NCBI GenBank assembly: GCA_024402405.1
Contig: JAKSTW010000008.1
Coordinates: 1-58,871 of the forward strand
Origin: Spirochaetia bacterium
GTDB lineage: Bacteria; Spirochaetota; Spirochaetia; CADAEX01
Reading direction: 5' to 3'
DNA length: 58,871 bases
Shown: positions 44,796 through 52,163 of the stretch, in pieces
How positions within the stretch are numbered: the first letter of the stretch is position 1
Layout of the letters: each line of letters begins with the position of its first letter
Notes under the pieces: generated by a model
What the model saw: the letters and a program-made list of their open reading frames with translations, nothing else
Database searches by the model: none
What the model was told of the DNA's origin: nothing
Program-made: the position numbers and the translations under genes

Positions 44796-46308
44796 TGTTT
44801 TCTCCGATGATCTTAGATTTGTTGAGGGCATTCAGATAAGCCTTGGCACTGGCCTCCATGATATTGGTGGAAGCACCTTTGCCTGAGAATTTTCTGCCGT
44901 TTATGCTGATTATGACAGATGCCTCTCCGATCGCCTGACGTCCAGGACTTACAGCCTGTATGTGGAACTCTTCCAGCACGGCATGCATTCCTGTGGCACG
45001 GTCTATGGCGTTGAATATGGCTGATATCGGGCCGTCTCCTGTGGCTGCCTCCTGCATTACCATATTGTTGGACTCTATTCTGACTGTAGATGTGGATATG
45101 CCTGAATTTCCGGAAAGAATATTGAAAAAATCCATACGCATAGTGTCCGTCTTCTTCCCAAGCTCATCATTGACCATGGCGATTATATCTTCGTCAAAGA
45201 TCTCTGATTTCTGGTCTGCAATATTAAGGAATACCGGGTATATTTTCTTGAACTCTTCTTTTGTAAGGCTGAATCCAAGCTGTTTCACTCTTTTCTTGAA
45301 ACCGCTTATTCCTGAGTGGCGGCCCAGCACAATATCATTGTGTTCCCTGCCGATGGTCTCAGGAGACATGATCTCATAAGTCTCACGGTTCTTGATGACG
45401 CCGTCCTGATGTATGCCTGACTCATGGGCAAATATATTCTCACCTACGATTGCCTTGTTCTTTGGAATAGGATAATTGATGGCATTGGCCACCATTCTGG
45501 ATGTGGTGAAGATCTGTCTGGTGTTGATGCCTGTTGAGAAGCTGAAAGTATCCTTTCTCAGATTCAGTATCATAGCCAGTTCTTCCAGTGCTGCATTTCC
45601 TGCCCGTTCTCCTATTCCGTTGACTGTGACCTCTGCCTGTCTGGCACCGGCCTGCAGTCCTGATATTGTGTTGGCTATGGCCAGTCCCATATCATTGTGA
45701 CAATGGACTGATACCGTGGTCCTGTCGATTCCCGACACTTCTGTCATTATTCTTTTTATAAGTGAATAGAATTCCGAAGGAGTTGTGTATCCTACAGTAT
45801 CTGGAATATTGATTATCGTGGCACCTGCATCTATGACACCTTCCAGTACTCTCATAAGAAAGGCCGGATTGCTTCTGGTGGCATCTTCGGGAGAGAACTC
45901 CACCTGTGCTGACAGGTTCCTGGCATGGCGTACTGCCTGGACTGCCATGGAATAGACTTCATCCTCGTCTTTTTTCAGCTTGTACTGCATATGGATAGGT
46001 GATGTGGCCAGAAAAACATGGATAAGTGGATGCTCCGCACCTTTAAGTGCCTCAGCTGCCACATCGATATCTTCGTCTATTGCTCTGGCCAGGGCAGACA
46101 CTCCTGTAGTCTTTATATTCTGTGCGATAAGTCTGACTGCCTTCATCTGGGCAGGGGATGATACAGGAAATCCGGCTTCAATATTGTCCACACCCAGCTT
46201 TGCCAGCTGCATTGCAATGTCCAGCTTGAGTTCTGCGGACATGGATGCACCCGGTGCCTGCTCTCCGTCCCTGAGCGTCGTGTCAAATATTTTAATTCTA
46301 TCCATCAT
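44782..46308 (-). CDS. leuA: 2-isopropylmalate synthase
   Basis: A 508-residue LeuA that condenses 2-oxoisovalerate and acetyl-CoA, the committed step to leucine. Motifs: DTTLRDGEQAPGASM, EFSPEDATRS, SVHCHNDMGLAIANTISG, NGIGERAGNAALEE. A LeuA C-terminal allosteric domain covers about residues 360-508, so feedback by leucine is expected. The start is ATG 46308 or the adjacent 46305. No Shine-Dalgarno sequence is present; a perfect minus-strand TATAAT ends 8 nt before the ATG. No T-box, leader peptide or attenuator was seen. Confidence 0.95.
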   Translation of the reverse strand: MMDRIKIFDTTLRDGEQAPGASMSAELKLDIAMQLAKLGVDNIEAGFPVSSPAQMKAVRLIAQNIKTTGVSALARAIDEDIDVAAEALKGAEHPLIHVFLATSPIHMQYKLKKDEDEVYSMAVQAVRHARNLSAQVEFSPEDATRSNPAFLMRVLEGVIDAGATIINIPDTVGYTTPSEFYSLIKRIMTEVSGIDRTTVSVHCHNDMGLAIANTISGLQAGARQAEVTVNGIGERAGNAALEELAMILNLRKDTFSFSTGINTRQIFTTSRMVANAINYPIPKNKAIVGENIFAHESGIHQDGVIKNRETYEIMSPETIGREHNDIVLGRHSGISGFKKRVKQLGFSLTKEEFKKIYPVFLNIADQKSEIFDEDIIAMVNDELGKKTDTMRMDFFNILSGNSGISTSTVRIESNNMVMQEAATGDGPISAIFNAIDRATGMHAVLEEFHIQAVSPGRQAIGEASVIISINGRKFSGKGASTNIMEASAKAYLNALNKSKIIGENNEEN

Positions 46309-46315
46309 ATCTTTA

Positions 46316-46322
46316 TATTATA
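46316..46322. promoter_or_regulatory. Overlapping divergent -10 elements, leuA and SPOR gene
   Basis: The 7 bases hold TATAAT on the minus strand (46317-46322, towards leuA) and TATTAT on the plus strand (46316-46321, towards the SPOR gene). -35 elements are weak on both sides (TTTTCG at 17 nt on the minus strand). If both are used, polymerases would exclude each other. The leuA transcript would start within 1-2 nt of its ATG. Confidence 0.4.
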
Positions 46323-46351
46323 GGAAAAAGTAATTGTGCCGAAAAGATAGT

Positions 46352-47119
46352 ATGAGATATTTTACCAAACTTTTTATTTTGAGTGTATTATTTTTTTCTG
46401 CATCTGTAATTTTTGCAGATATGTCAGGTACTGTTGCCGTCAGATCTGAGGATTTTCCGGCACGTGGTTATTATTGTGCTACCAATGCATTTTCAGAGAA
46501 CAGCATTGTCAGACTGGAAAATACTGCCAGTGGTAAGGCTGTTGAGGTTTATATAATATCAGGACTGACCGACTACAGCGCAACTTTTGTAATTTCTGCT
46601 GAAGCTGCTGATGCGCTCGGTATGGGACATAATGAGATTGCCACCGTTGATGCTTCTCTGATCAGAGTCATGAATCCTGTTTCTGCTCAGAAAGAGACTG
46701 TGAATGCGGCGGAGATTGTGGAGAGCAAGACTGGAAGCACAAAGAAGATTTATCCTGTTTATCCTGATAAGTCTATGGCTGCATCTTCTGTTCCTGTTGA
46801 TGTTCCTGTCGCTGTTGATGAAAACGCTCCTGGAACTGGTATTATTTCTGAGCCTGCTGCTCCTGCACCTCTGGAAGATAATGCTGCAGATACAGCCGGT
46901 AAAAATTATATCCAGATCGGTTCTTTCAACACTTATGAGAATGCCGAAGCTTTTATCTCAGACCTTGTATCATCTTATCCTCTGATCATCTCACGTGATG
47001 CTGTGCATGGCAATTTCAAGGTTCTGGCTGGTCCTGTGGAATATAACGAGCTGGATGAGGCTCTGGCAGAATTCAGGGAAGCTGGCTTTGTTGATGCATT
47101 TAAAAATATAAATGAGTGA
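46352..47119 (+). CDS. Exported RlpA-like protein with SPOR domain
   Basis: A 255-residue exported protein. I choose ATG 46352 over a TTG extension at 46334. The signal peptide covers residues 1-22 (ends SVIFA before DMSG). Next is a double-psi-barrel-like region: NSIVRLENTASGKAVEVYII and ISAEAADALGMGHNEIATVD parallel RlpA, but the catalytic DRGP segment is replaced by SGLTD and the active His is missing, so lytic activity is doubtful. A Pro/Val/Ala-rich linker leads to a C-terminal SPOR domain (about 185-253, YIQIGSFNTYENAEAFISDL) that should bind denuded septal glycan. It overlaps ligA by 8 nt. Confidence 0.82.
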   Translation: MRYFTKLFILSVLFFSASVIFADMSGTVAVRSEDFPARGYYCATNAFSENSIVRLENTASGKAVEVYIISGLTDYSATFVISAEAADALGMGHNEIATVDASLIRVMNPVSAQKETVNAAEIVESKTGSTKKIYPVYPDKSMAASSVPVDVPVAVDENAPGTGIISEPAAPAPLEDNAADTAGKNYIQIGSFNTYENAEAFISDLVSSYPLIISRDAVHGNFKVLAGPVEYNELDEALAEFREAGFVDAFKNINE

Positions 47120-49133
47120 ATTTCTTTTTGATTTTGATATGAAGACCCCCGGAGAGCGGATAGCTGAGCTGTCTGCTCTTCTCAGAAAATATCAGTATGA
47201 ATATTATGTCCAGTCCCGGCCATCTGTATCTGATGCAGAGTATGACCGGGTTTTTGACGAGTTGCAGGAACTGGAGCGTCAGTATCCTGAACTGATGCTG
47301 AAAGATTCTCCCACACAGCGTGTAGGATCTGACCTGGAGACTGATTTTGCTGAGGTGGTGCATGATATTCCTGTCCTGAGCCTTGACAAGACCCATTCAG
47401 AGGAAGAGCTTCTGAACTGGGTGCTGAAGACACAGCGTAACTGCGGCGGAAGTGAGTTCATTGCTGAGGAAAAAATAGACGGTGTATCGATCGTGCTGAC
47501 TTATGAGGATGGTATTCTTGTCAGAGGTGCTACCAGAGGCAACGGTTTTGTTGGCAATGATGTCACAGCCAATGTAAAGACAGTTGGGAGCATTCCGCTG
47601 AAACTTACAGAGCCTGTGGATATAACGGTGCGGGGAGAGATTTTTCTTCCTCTGGCAGCTTTTGCCGAGATAAATGACAGGCTGGATGTTCCTTATGCCA
47701 ATCCGAGAAATCTGGCCTCCGGTACTTTGCGCAGGATAAAAAGCAGGGATGCCGGTGAAATACCGCTGGACAGTTTCATATACGAAGGATTTTTCACAGG
47801 ACAGGAGAAACTCAAGACCCACCGTGAGATTCTGGATTATCTGAAGAAACTTGGATTCAAGGTGAACAGTCGTATAGCCATGTTTTCCACCGGTGATCCT
47901 GAAGAGATAAAAAAATATATAGAGTGTGAGCGCAGGGACAGAGCCAGCCTGGAATATGAGATCGACGGTCTGGTTATCAAGCTTGATGATATAGAGAAAA
48001 GGGTCGGGCTGGGATATACCGGACATCATCCGAGATGGGCCATAGCATTTAAGTTTGATGCTCCTGAGGGTGTTTCCGTGGTGAAAGGTATTGATATCCA
48101 GGTGGGGCGCACTGGGCGTATAACTCCGGTAGCCAGAATTGAACCTGTTGTGGTCAGCGGTTCTACTGTTTCCAATGTTACTCTGCACAATCAGGATTAT
48201 GTGGATATGCTGGAGCTGGCAGTTGGTGACAGAGTCTGCATATCCAAACGCGGAGATGTTATTCCTGCTGTGGAAGGTGTCGTAGAGAAGAATGAGTCTG
48301 GAAACACTGTATGGAAAATGCCTTCTGAATGTCCTGTGTGCGGTTCTGTTCTGGTGCAGGATGGTTCTCATACTTTCTGCCGCAACACAGAATGCAGAGC
48401 CAGGGTGAAAGGACAGCTTATATTCTTTGCATCTGTGGGACAGATGGATATAGAGACTCTTGGCAGTGAGACAATTGAATTTCTGGTGGATAAGGGATTC
48501 GTAAAAAGGATTTCTGATTTATATACTTTTGATTTTAATATTCTTAAGGATTATCCTGGTTATGGCGACAAGAAAGTTGATCTTATAATCAGGGGGCTTG
48601 AGAAAAGCCGCGGCACTGAATATGCGAAAGTGCTTTCATCTCTTGGTATTCCTGAGATAGGAAACAAAGTCAGCGAGACACTTATCAGAAACGGGGTGGA
48701 CAGCATAGACAAGCTTTTCACTTTGGTCGATGATAAGAATTATGACGCACTGACTGCCATGGAAGGAATAGGAGAGAAGACAGCCTCGATCATCATGCGG
48801 GAATTTTCATCTCCTGAGCTCCGTGATGAGATCAGAATGCTGAGAGATGCCGGTCTTAAGTTCGCTCAGGTGAGTGTACCTGGTGTGCCGCAGATAAGCG
48901 ATTCATTCCATGGACAGAGCTGGTGCATCACTGGCAGCTTCGTTAATTTCAGGCCAAGAACATTGGCTGGAAAGGAAATTGAGGCAAGGGGCGGACGTGT
49001 GGTCACATCGGTGTCAGGTAAGACGACTCATCTGCTGGCAGGTATGGAGCCAGGCAGCAAGCTGGAAAAAGCTCTGGCAAACAATGTCACAGTAGTATCT
49101 GAGGAAGAATTCCTGGAACTGCTGAAAAAATAG
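47112..49133 (+). CDS. ligA: NAD+-dependent DNA ligase
   Basis: A 673-residue LigA, complete. In order: Ia NAD+-binding domain (YQYEYYVQSRPSVSDAEYD), adenylation domain with nucleophile Lys121 in AEEKIDGVS, OB fold (VGRTGRITPVARIEPVVVSG), zinc finger Cys407, 410, 423 and 428 (CPVCG...CRNTEC), helix-hairpin-helix repeats, and a C-terminal BRCT domain (from about residue 597). It joins nicks during replication and repair. The start ATG overlaps the end of the SPOR gene (ATGAGTGA), so they are probably co-transcribed. Confidence 0.97.
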   Translation: MSEFLFDFDMKTPGERIAELSALLRKYQYEYYVQSRPSVSDAEYDRVFDELQELERQYPELMLKDSPTQRVGSDLETDFAEVVHDIPVLSLDKTHSEEELLNWVLKTQRNCGGSEFIAEEKIDGVSIVLTYEDGILVRGATRGNGFVGNDVTANVKTVGSIPLKLTEPVDITVRGEIFLPLAAFAEINDRLDVPYANPRNLASGTLRRIKSRDAGEIPLDSFIYEGFFTGQEKLKTHREILDYLKKLGFKVNSRIAMFSTGDPEEIKKYIECERRDRASLEYEIDGLVIKLDDIEKRVGLGYTGHHPRWAIAFKFDAPEGVSVVKGIDIQVGRTGRITPVARIEPVVVSGSTVSNVTLHNQDYVDMLELAVGDRVCISKRGDVIPAVEGVVEKNESGNTVWKMPSECPVCGSVLVQDGSHTFCRNTECRARVKGQLIFFASVGQMDIETLGSETIEFLVDKGFVKRISDLYTFDFNILKDYPGYGDKKVDLIIRGLEKSRGTEYAKVLSSLGIPEIGNKVSETLIRNGVDSIDKLFTLVDDKNYDALTAMEGIGEKTASIIMREFSSPELRDEIRMLRDAGLKFAQVSVPGVPQISDSFHGQSWCITGSFVNFRPRTLAGKEIEARGGRVVTSVSGKTTHLLAGMEPGSKLEKALANNVTVVSEEEFLELLKK

Positions 49134-49154
49134 GATAATTACCTGTATATCCAC

Positions 49155-49183
49155 TTGATTATGCTGTCATAAGGGCATAAAAT
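49155..49183 (+). promoter_or_regulatory. Promoter for yggS (leaderless type)
   Basis: TTGATT (49155-49160) and TAAAAT (49178-49183) are spaced by 17 nt, and the ATG at 49191 follows after 7 nt. No Shine-Dalgarno sequence is present. Confidence 0.65.
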
Positions 49184-49190
49184 TATTGTT

Positions 49191-49907
49191 ATGGATAACG
49201 AACTTTTCAACCAGATAAAAAATAATATAGATCAGGTTATGGAAGAGCTTGCCGCAGCCGCTGCAAAGGCTGGCAGAAAAGAGAGCGAGATCAGGCTAAT
49301 GTCCGTGACCAAGACAAAGCCTTATGATTATGTTGAGGCAGCATATCAGTCAGGATCACGCCTTTTCGGTGAGAACAGGGTGAATGAGCTGTCTGAGAAA
49401 TTCTCTGATTTCTATCCTGACGGAGAGGTGCATCTTATCGGACATCTTCAGCGGAACAAGGCAAAAGAAGCTGTTAAATACGCATCTTCCATTGATTCCA
49501 TCGATAAGTTTGAGACAGCCCAGGCTGTGAATAAATATTGTGCTGAACTTGGCAAGACAATAGATATTCTTCTGGAATATAATACTTCTGGTGAGGCTTC
49601 CAAAAGCGGTTTCCAGAATGAGGATGAATTTTTCCGGACTGTGGACAGGATCCGTGAGCTGGAGAATGTCAGGATCCGCGGACTGATGACTGTAGGTCCT
49701 CTTACCGGTGACAGAGATGAGATACGCAGTGCATTCCGTCATCTGGTGGCATTGTTCAGAAGAGTGGATGAACTTCATCCTGATCTGAAGATATGTGAGC
49801 TTTCCATGGGAATGTCATCTGATTTTGATATAGCCATTGAGGAAGGTTCTACCATAATCCGTATCGGCACAAGACTTTTCGGAGCACGGCAGTATCCTAC
49901 TGTTTGA
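49191..49907 (+). CDS. yggS: PLP homeostasis protein YggS/PLPBP
   Basis: A 238-residue PLP-binding protein with an alanine-racemase-like TIM barrel and no C-terminal racemase domain. The PLP Lys is in LMSVTKTKPYDYV (Lys41). Other motifs are FGENRVNEL, LIGHLQRNKAKEAV, and SMGMSSDFDIAIEEGSTIIR followed by IGTRLFGAR. The family balances pyridoxal phosphate and amino-acid pools. It has its own likely promoter and heads a run with an exported protein and an RluD-type enzyme; its stop codon lies 3 nt before the next ATG. Confidence 0.94.
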   Translation: MDNELFNQIKNNIDQVMEELAAAAAKAGRKESEIRLMSVTKTKPYDYVEAAYQSGSRLFGENRVNELSEKFSDFYPDGEVHLIGHLQRNKAKEAVKYASSIDSIDKFETAQAVNKYCAELGKTIDILLEYNTSGEASKSGFQNEDEFFRTVDRIRELENVRIRGLMTVGPLTGDRDEIRSAFRHLVALFRRVDELHPDLKICELSMGMSSDFDIAIEEGSTIIRIGTRLFGARQYPTV

Positions 49908-49910
49908 TAA

Positions 49911-50519
49911 ATGAAAAAAATACTGGCTGTACTTCTTCTGTTACTGATATCTCTTTCCTGCTTTGCTGATGAAGATACTGCGGCTGAGACTGATATTTAT
50001 CCTGATCTTCTTCCGGAACCTTATGATGCCAGCGAATATCCTGAGTGGACTATCAAGGCCAGACGGGCTGCTGTCGTTTTTGTCGGAAGTTATCCTCTTT
50101 CCGTGTTTTTTACAAAACTTGGCAAAGACTTCTATGATTATGCGGCGCATAATTTTGACTCTGAACATTCTCCGGCCATATTAGGTGGCGGCGGATCATC
50201 CAGCAGATCAGTATCAAAGCGTGAGATCAAGGAGGTCACACTGGCGGCACTTGCTGTATCGGGAGCTGTAACTGTGGCTGACTTCATAATCCAGCAGATA
50301 AAAGAAAAAAAGCATCCAGAGCGGTTTCAGGAACAGAAGATGAAGCGGGCTGCCAAACTGAAAGAAAAAAAACTGAAAAAAGAGGCCAGAAAAGCTGAGC
50401 GGGATGAGGTCAGGGCTGAGAAGGCTGCCTTGAAAGCAGCAGATAAAGCTCAGAAGAAGGCTGCCGGAGAGGATGTTTCTGCCGAGATTCCTACGGATGG
50501 AGTTCCAGAGGTACAGTGA
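49911..50519 (+). CDS. Unknown exported or membrane protein with charged helical tail
   Basis: A 202-residue protein. The N-terminal signal (KKILAVLLLLLISLSCFADE) could be cleaved after CFA or lipidated at Cys17 in a relaxed spirochaetal lipobox; I cannot decide. Two further hydrophobic stretches follow (about 53-65 and 105-120), the second after a Gly/Ser-rich loop GGGGSSSRS. The last 75 residues are a highly charged Lys/Ala/Glu helix. The stop overlaps the next gene (TGATG). No family was recognised. Confidence 0.7.
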   Translation: MKKILAVLLLLLISLSCFADEDTAAETDIYPDLLPEPYDASEYPEWTIKARRAAVVFVGSYPLSVFFTKLGKDFYDYAAHNFDSEHSPAILGGGGSSSRSVSKREIKEVTLAALAVSGAVTVADFIIQQIKEKKHPERFQEQKMKRAAKLKEKKLKKEARKAERDEVRAEKAALKAADKAQKKAAGEDVSAEIPTDGVPEVQ

Positions 50520-51436
50520 TGCAGAAGCTGATTCTGACAGTGGAGGATCTGGAGTCATCCAGACGTGCTGACTGCTATATTGCTGAAAATTCCGACCTTA
50601 CCAGAAGCAGACTGAAAGCTGATGGATGCACAGTGCGGATCAATGGCACTGAAGCCAAGCTGTCAAAGAATGTATGCAATGGTGATGAAATAACAGTTGA
50701 GATACCTGATCCCAGAAATATGGATGAAATTGTCTCGGAACCGATGGATCTGGATATAATATATGAAGATGACAATGTGATAGTCCTGAACAAGCAGCAG
50801 GGTGTGGTCGTTCATCCTGCCGCAGGCAATTTCACCGGGACTCTGGTGAACGGGCTTCTTTATCACAGCCATGAACTGGAGGAAGAGTTTGAGGAAGATA
50901 CGGTCCGTCCAGGTATAGTGCACAGACTGGACAAGGATACTTCCGGAGTTCTCATTGTGGCAAAAAATGCAGCTGCCCATGAATTTCTGTCCAGACAGTT
51001 CAGGGACAGAGTTACATGCAAGACTTATGTGGCCATTGTCAGAGGAAAACTTCCCAGCCGGCATGACATGATAGAGACTTACCTGACCAGGGACAGACAG
51101 AACAGGAAGAAGTTTACTGTGCCGTCAGGTGAGAAAGGCAAATTTGCCAGCACTGAATATACTGTCATAAAAGAATTTGACAGATATACATATTGCAGCC
51201 TTCAGCCGCATACCGGCCGCACCCATCAGCTCCGTGTACACATGCAGTATCTGAATGTTCCTATCCTGGGTGATCCTCTGTATTCCAGAAAAGACAGCAG
51301 ATTTCCTGATGCTGCATTGATGCTTCATGCCAGAAGACTGGAGATATTTATTCCTGGTGTCGAAGAGAAACAGGTATTTGAGGCTCCTGTGCCGCAGAGA
51401 TTTCTTGATATATTGTCAGAACTGGAAAAATACTGA
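50519..51436 (+). CDS. rluD: RluD-type 23S rRNA pseudouridine synthase
   Basis: A 305-residue RluA-family enzyme with an N-terminal S4 domain (about 15-75) and catalytic domain. The catalytic Asp is Asp138 in HRLDKDTSGVLIVAKN; later motifs are YVAIVRG and LQPHTGRTHQLRVHMQYLN. The S4 domain points to the RluC/RluD group, but the exact rRNA site cannot be told from sequence, so the symbol is tentative. I use ATG 50519 (TGATG overlap); an in-frame GTG at 50516 is less likely. Its 3' end abuts the convergent gene with no spacer. Confidence 0.88.
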   Translation: MQKLILTVEDLESSRRADCYIAENSDLTRSRLKADGCTVRINGTEAKLSKNVCNGDEITVEIPDPRNMDEIVSEPMDLDIIYEDDNVIVLNKQQGVVVHPAAGNFTGTLVNGLLYHSHELEEEFEEDTVRPGIVHRLDKDTSGVLIVAKNAAAHEFLSRQFRDRVTCKTYVAIVRGKLPSRHDMIETYLTRDRQNRKKFTVPSGEKGKFASTEYTVIKEFDRYTYCSLQPHTGRTHQLRVHMQYLNVPILGDPLYSRKDSRFPDAALMLHARRLEIFIPGVEEKQVFEAPVPQRFLDILSELEKY

Positions 51437-52000
51437 TTATTTCTGCAGCAGAAGGTTTGTCTTTTTTTCTGCTGCCAAGGTGGATGGGGATCCATGTCCT
51501 GGAAATATAAGATAGTCACTTTTCAGGCTGAAGAACTTTTTCCTTATCAGACCGGTCATCTCTTTCTGTTGTTTCAGCCCCTCTGTCTCCCCTGTATATC
51601 CTGCTTTTATGGTGTCCCCCGTGAACAGCATGTTTCCTATCTTGAATATCACAGAATCATCTGTATGACCGGATATTGGAATGGCAGTGATCTTGAATCC
51701 ACCGGCATGAATCTCTGATTCTCCTGTTATCTGCACTGTTTTTATTCCATGTATCACATTTTTCATGCTGTGGATCTTGGCATCATATATTTTCAGCAAT
51801 GTAGGGATTCCCTTGGTATGGTTTATGTGGGAATGGGTGAGAAAGATATGTGAGATATAAAAATGGTTGCTCTCTATCAGATCAAGAAGCGTTATGTCAA
51901 ACCGTCCTGGATCTATGAGAATAGCCTCATGACAGTTCTTTTTTCCTATGAGATATGTGTTGGTGAATTCATAGGGCTGAAAAATTGTAAAGACTTTCAT
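51437..52000 (-). CDS. Metallo-beta-lactamase-fold protein with altered metal motif
   Basis: A 187-residue small MBL-fold protein of the glyoxalase II-like type. The metal motif is THSHINHTKG: His56, His58, Asn60, His61, so the Asp of HxHxDH is Asn. The later ligands GH (ISGHTDDS), D (FTGDTI) and H (FPGHGSPS) are present. Loss of the Asp should weaken the second metal site; the substrate is unknown. It lacks a Shine-Dalgarno sequence and has TATTCT 7 nt before its ATG. It is divergent from pflB. Confidence 0.82.
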   Translation of the reverse strand: MKVFTIFQPYEFTNTYLIGKKNCHEAILIDPGRFDITLLDLIESNHFYISHIFLTHSHINHTKGIPTLLKIYDAKIHSMKNVIHGIKTVQITGESEIHAGGFKITAIPISGHTDDSVIFKIGNMLFTGDTIKAGYTGETEGLKQQKEMTGLIRKKFFSLKSDYLIFPGHGSPSTLAAEKKTNLLLQK

Positions 52001-52007
52001 CTGTTAA

Positions 52008-52036
52008 AGAATATGCCAAAAACAGCCATAAGGCAA
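52008..52036 (-). promoter_or_regulatory. Promoter for MBL gene (leaderless type)
   Basis: On the minus strand TTGCCT (52031-52036) and TATTCT (52008-52013) are spaced by 17 nt, with 7 nt from the -10 to the ATG at 52000. The region up to the pflB promoter (52037-52093) is A/T-rich and holds nothing else I can name. Confidence 0.5.
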
Positions 52037-52093
52037 TAATTTTATTAAAATCATAAAGAAATAAAATTCCTAAATCCTTTTTCCGTAAATAAT

Positions 52094-52123
52094 TTGTCAG
52101 ATGCTGTCTTCGGGATTTATAAC
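52094..52123 (+). promoter_or_regulatory. Promoter for pflB-pflA
   Basis: TTGTCA (52094-52099) and TATAAC (52118-52123) are separated by 18 nt. Transcription would begin near 52130, giving a leader of about 34 nt with GAGG before the ATG. No clear FNR-type palindrome (TTGAT-N4-ATCAA) was found nearby. Confidence 0.65.
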
Positions 52124-52163
52124 AGAACCATCAGATCGATAAAATAAATTCAACGAGGCTTTA

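Noticed and set aside
47397-48371. Minus-strand ORF of 324 codons
   Set aside because: It is antisense to ligA, which is complete with all motifs. The predicted product has no domain pattern.
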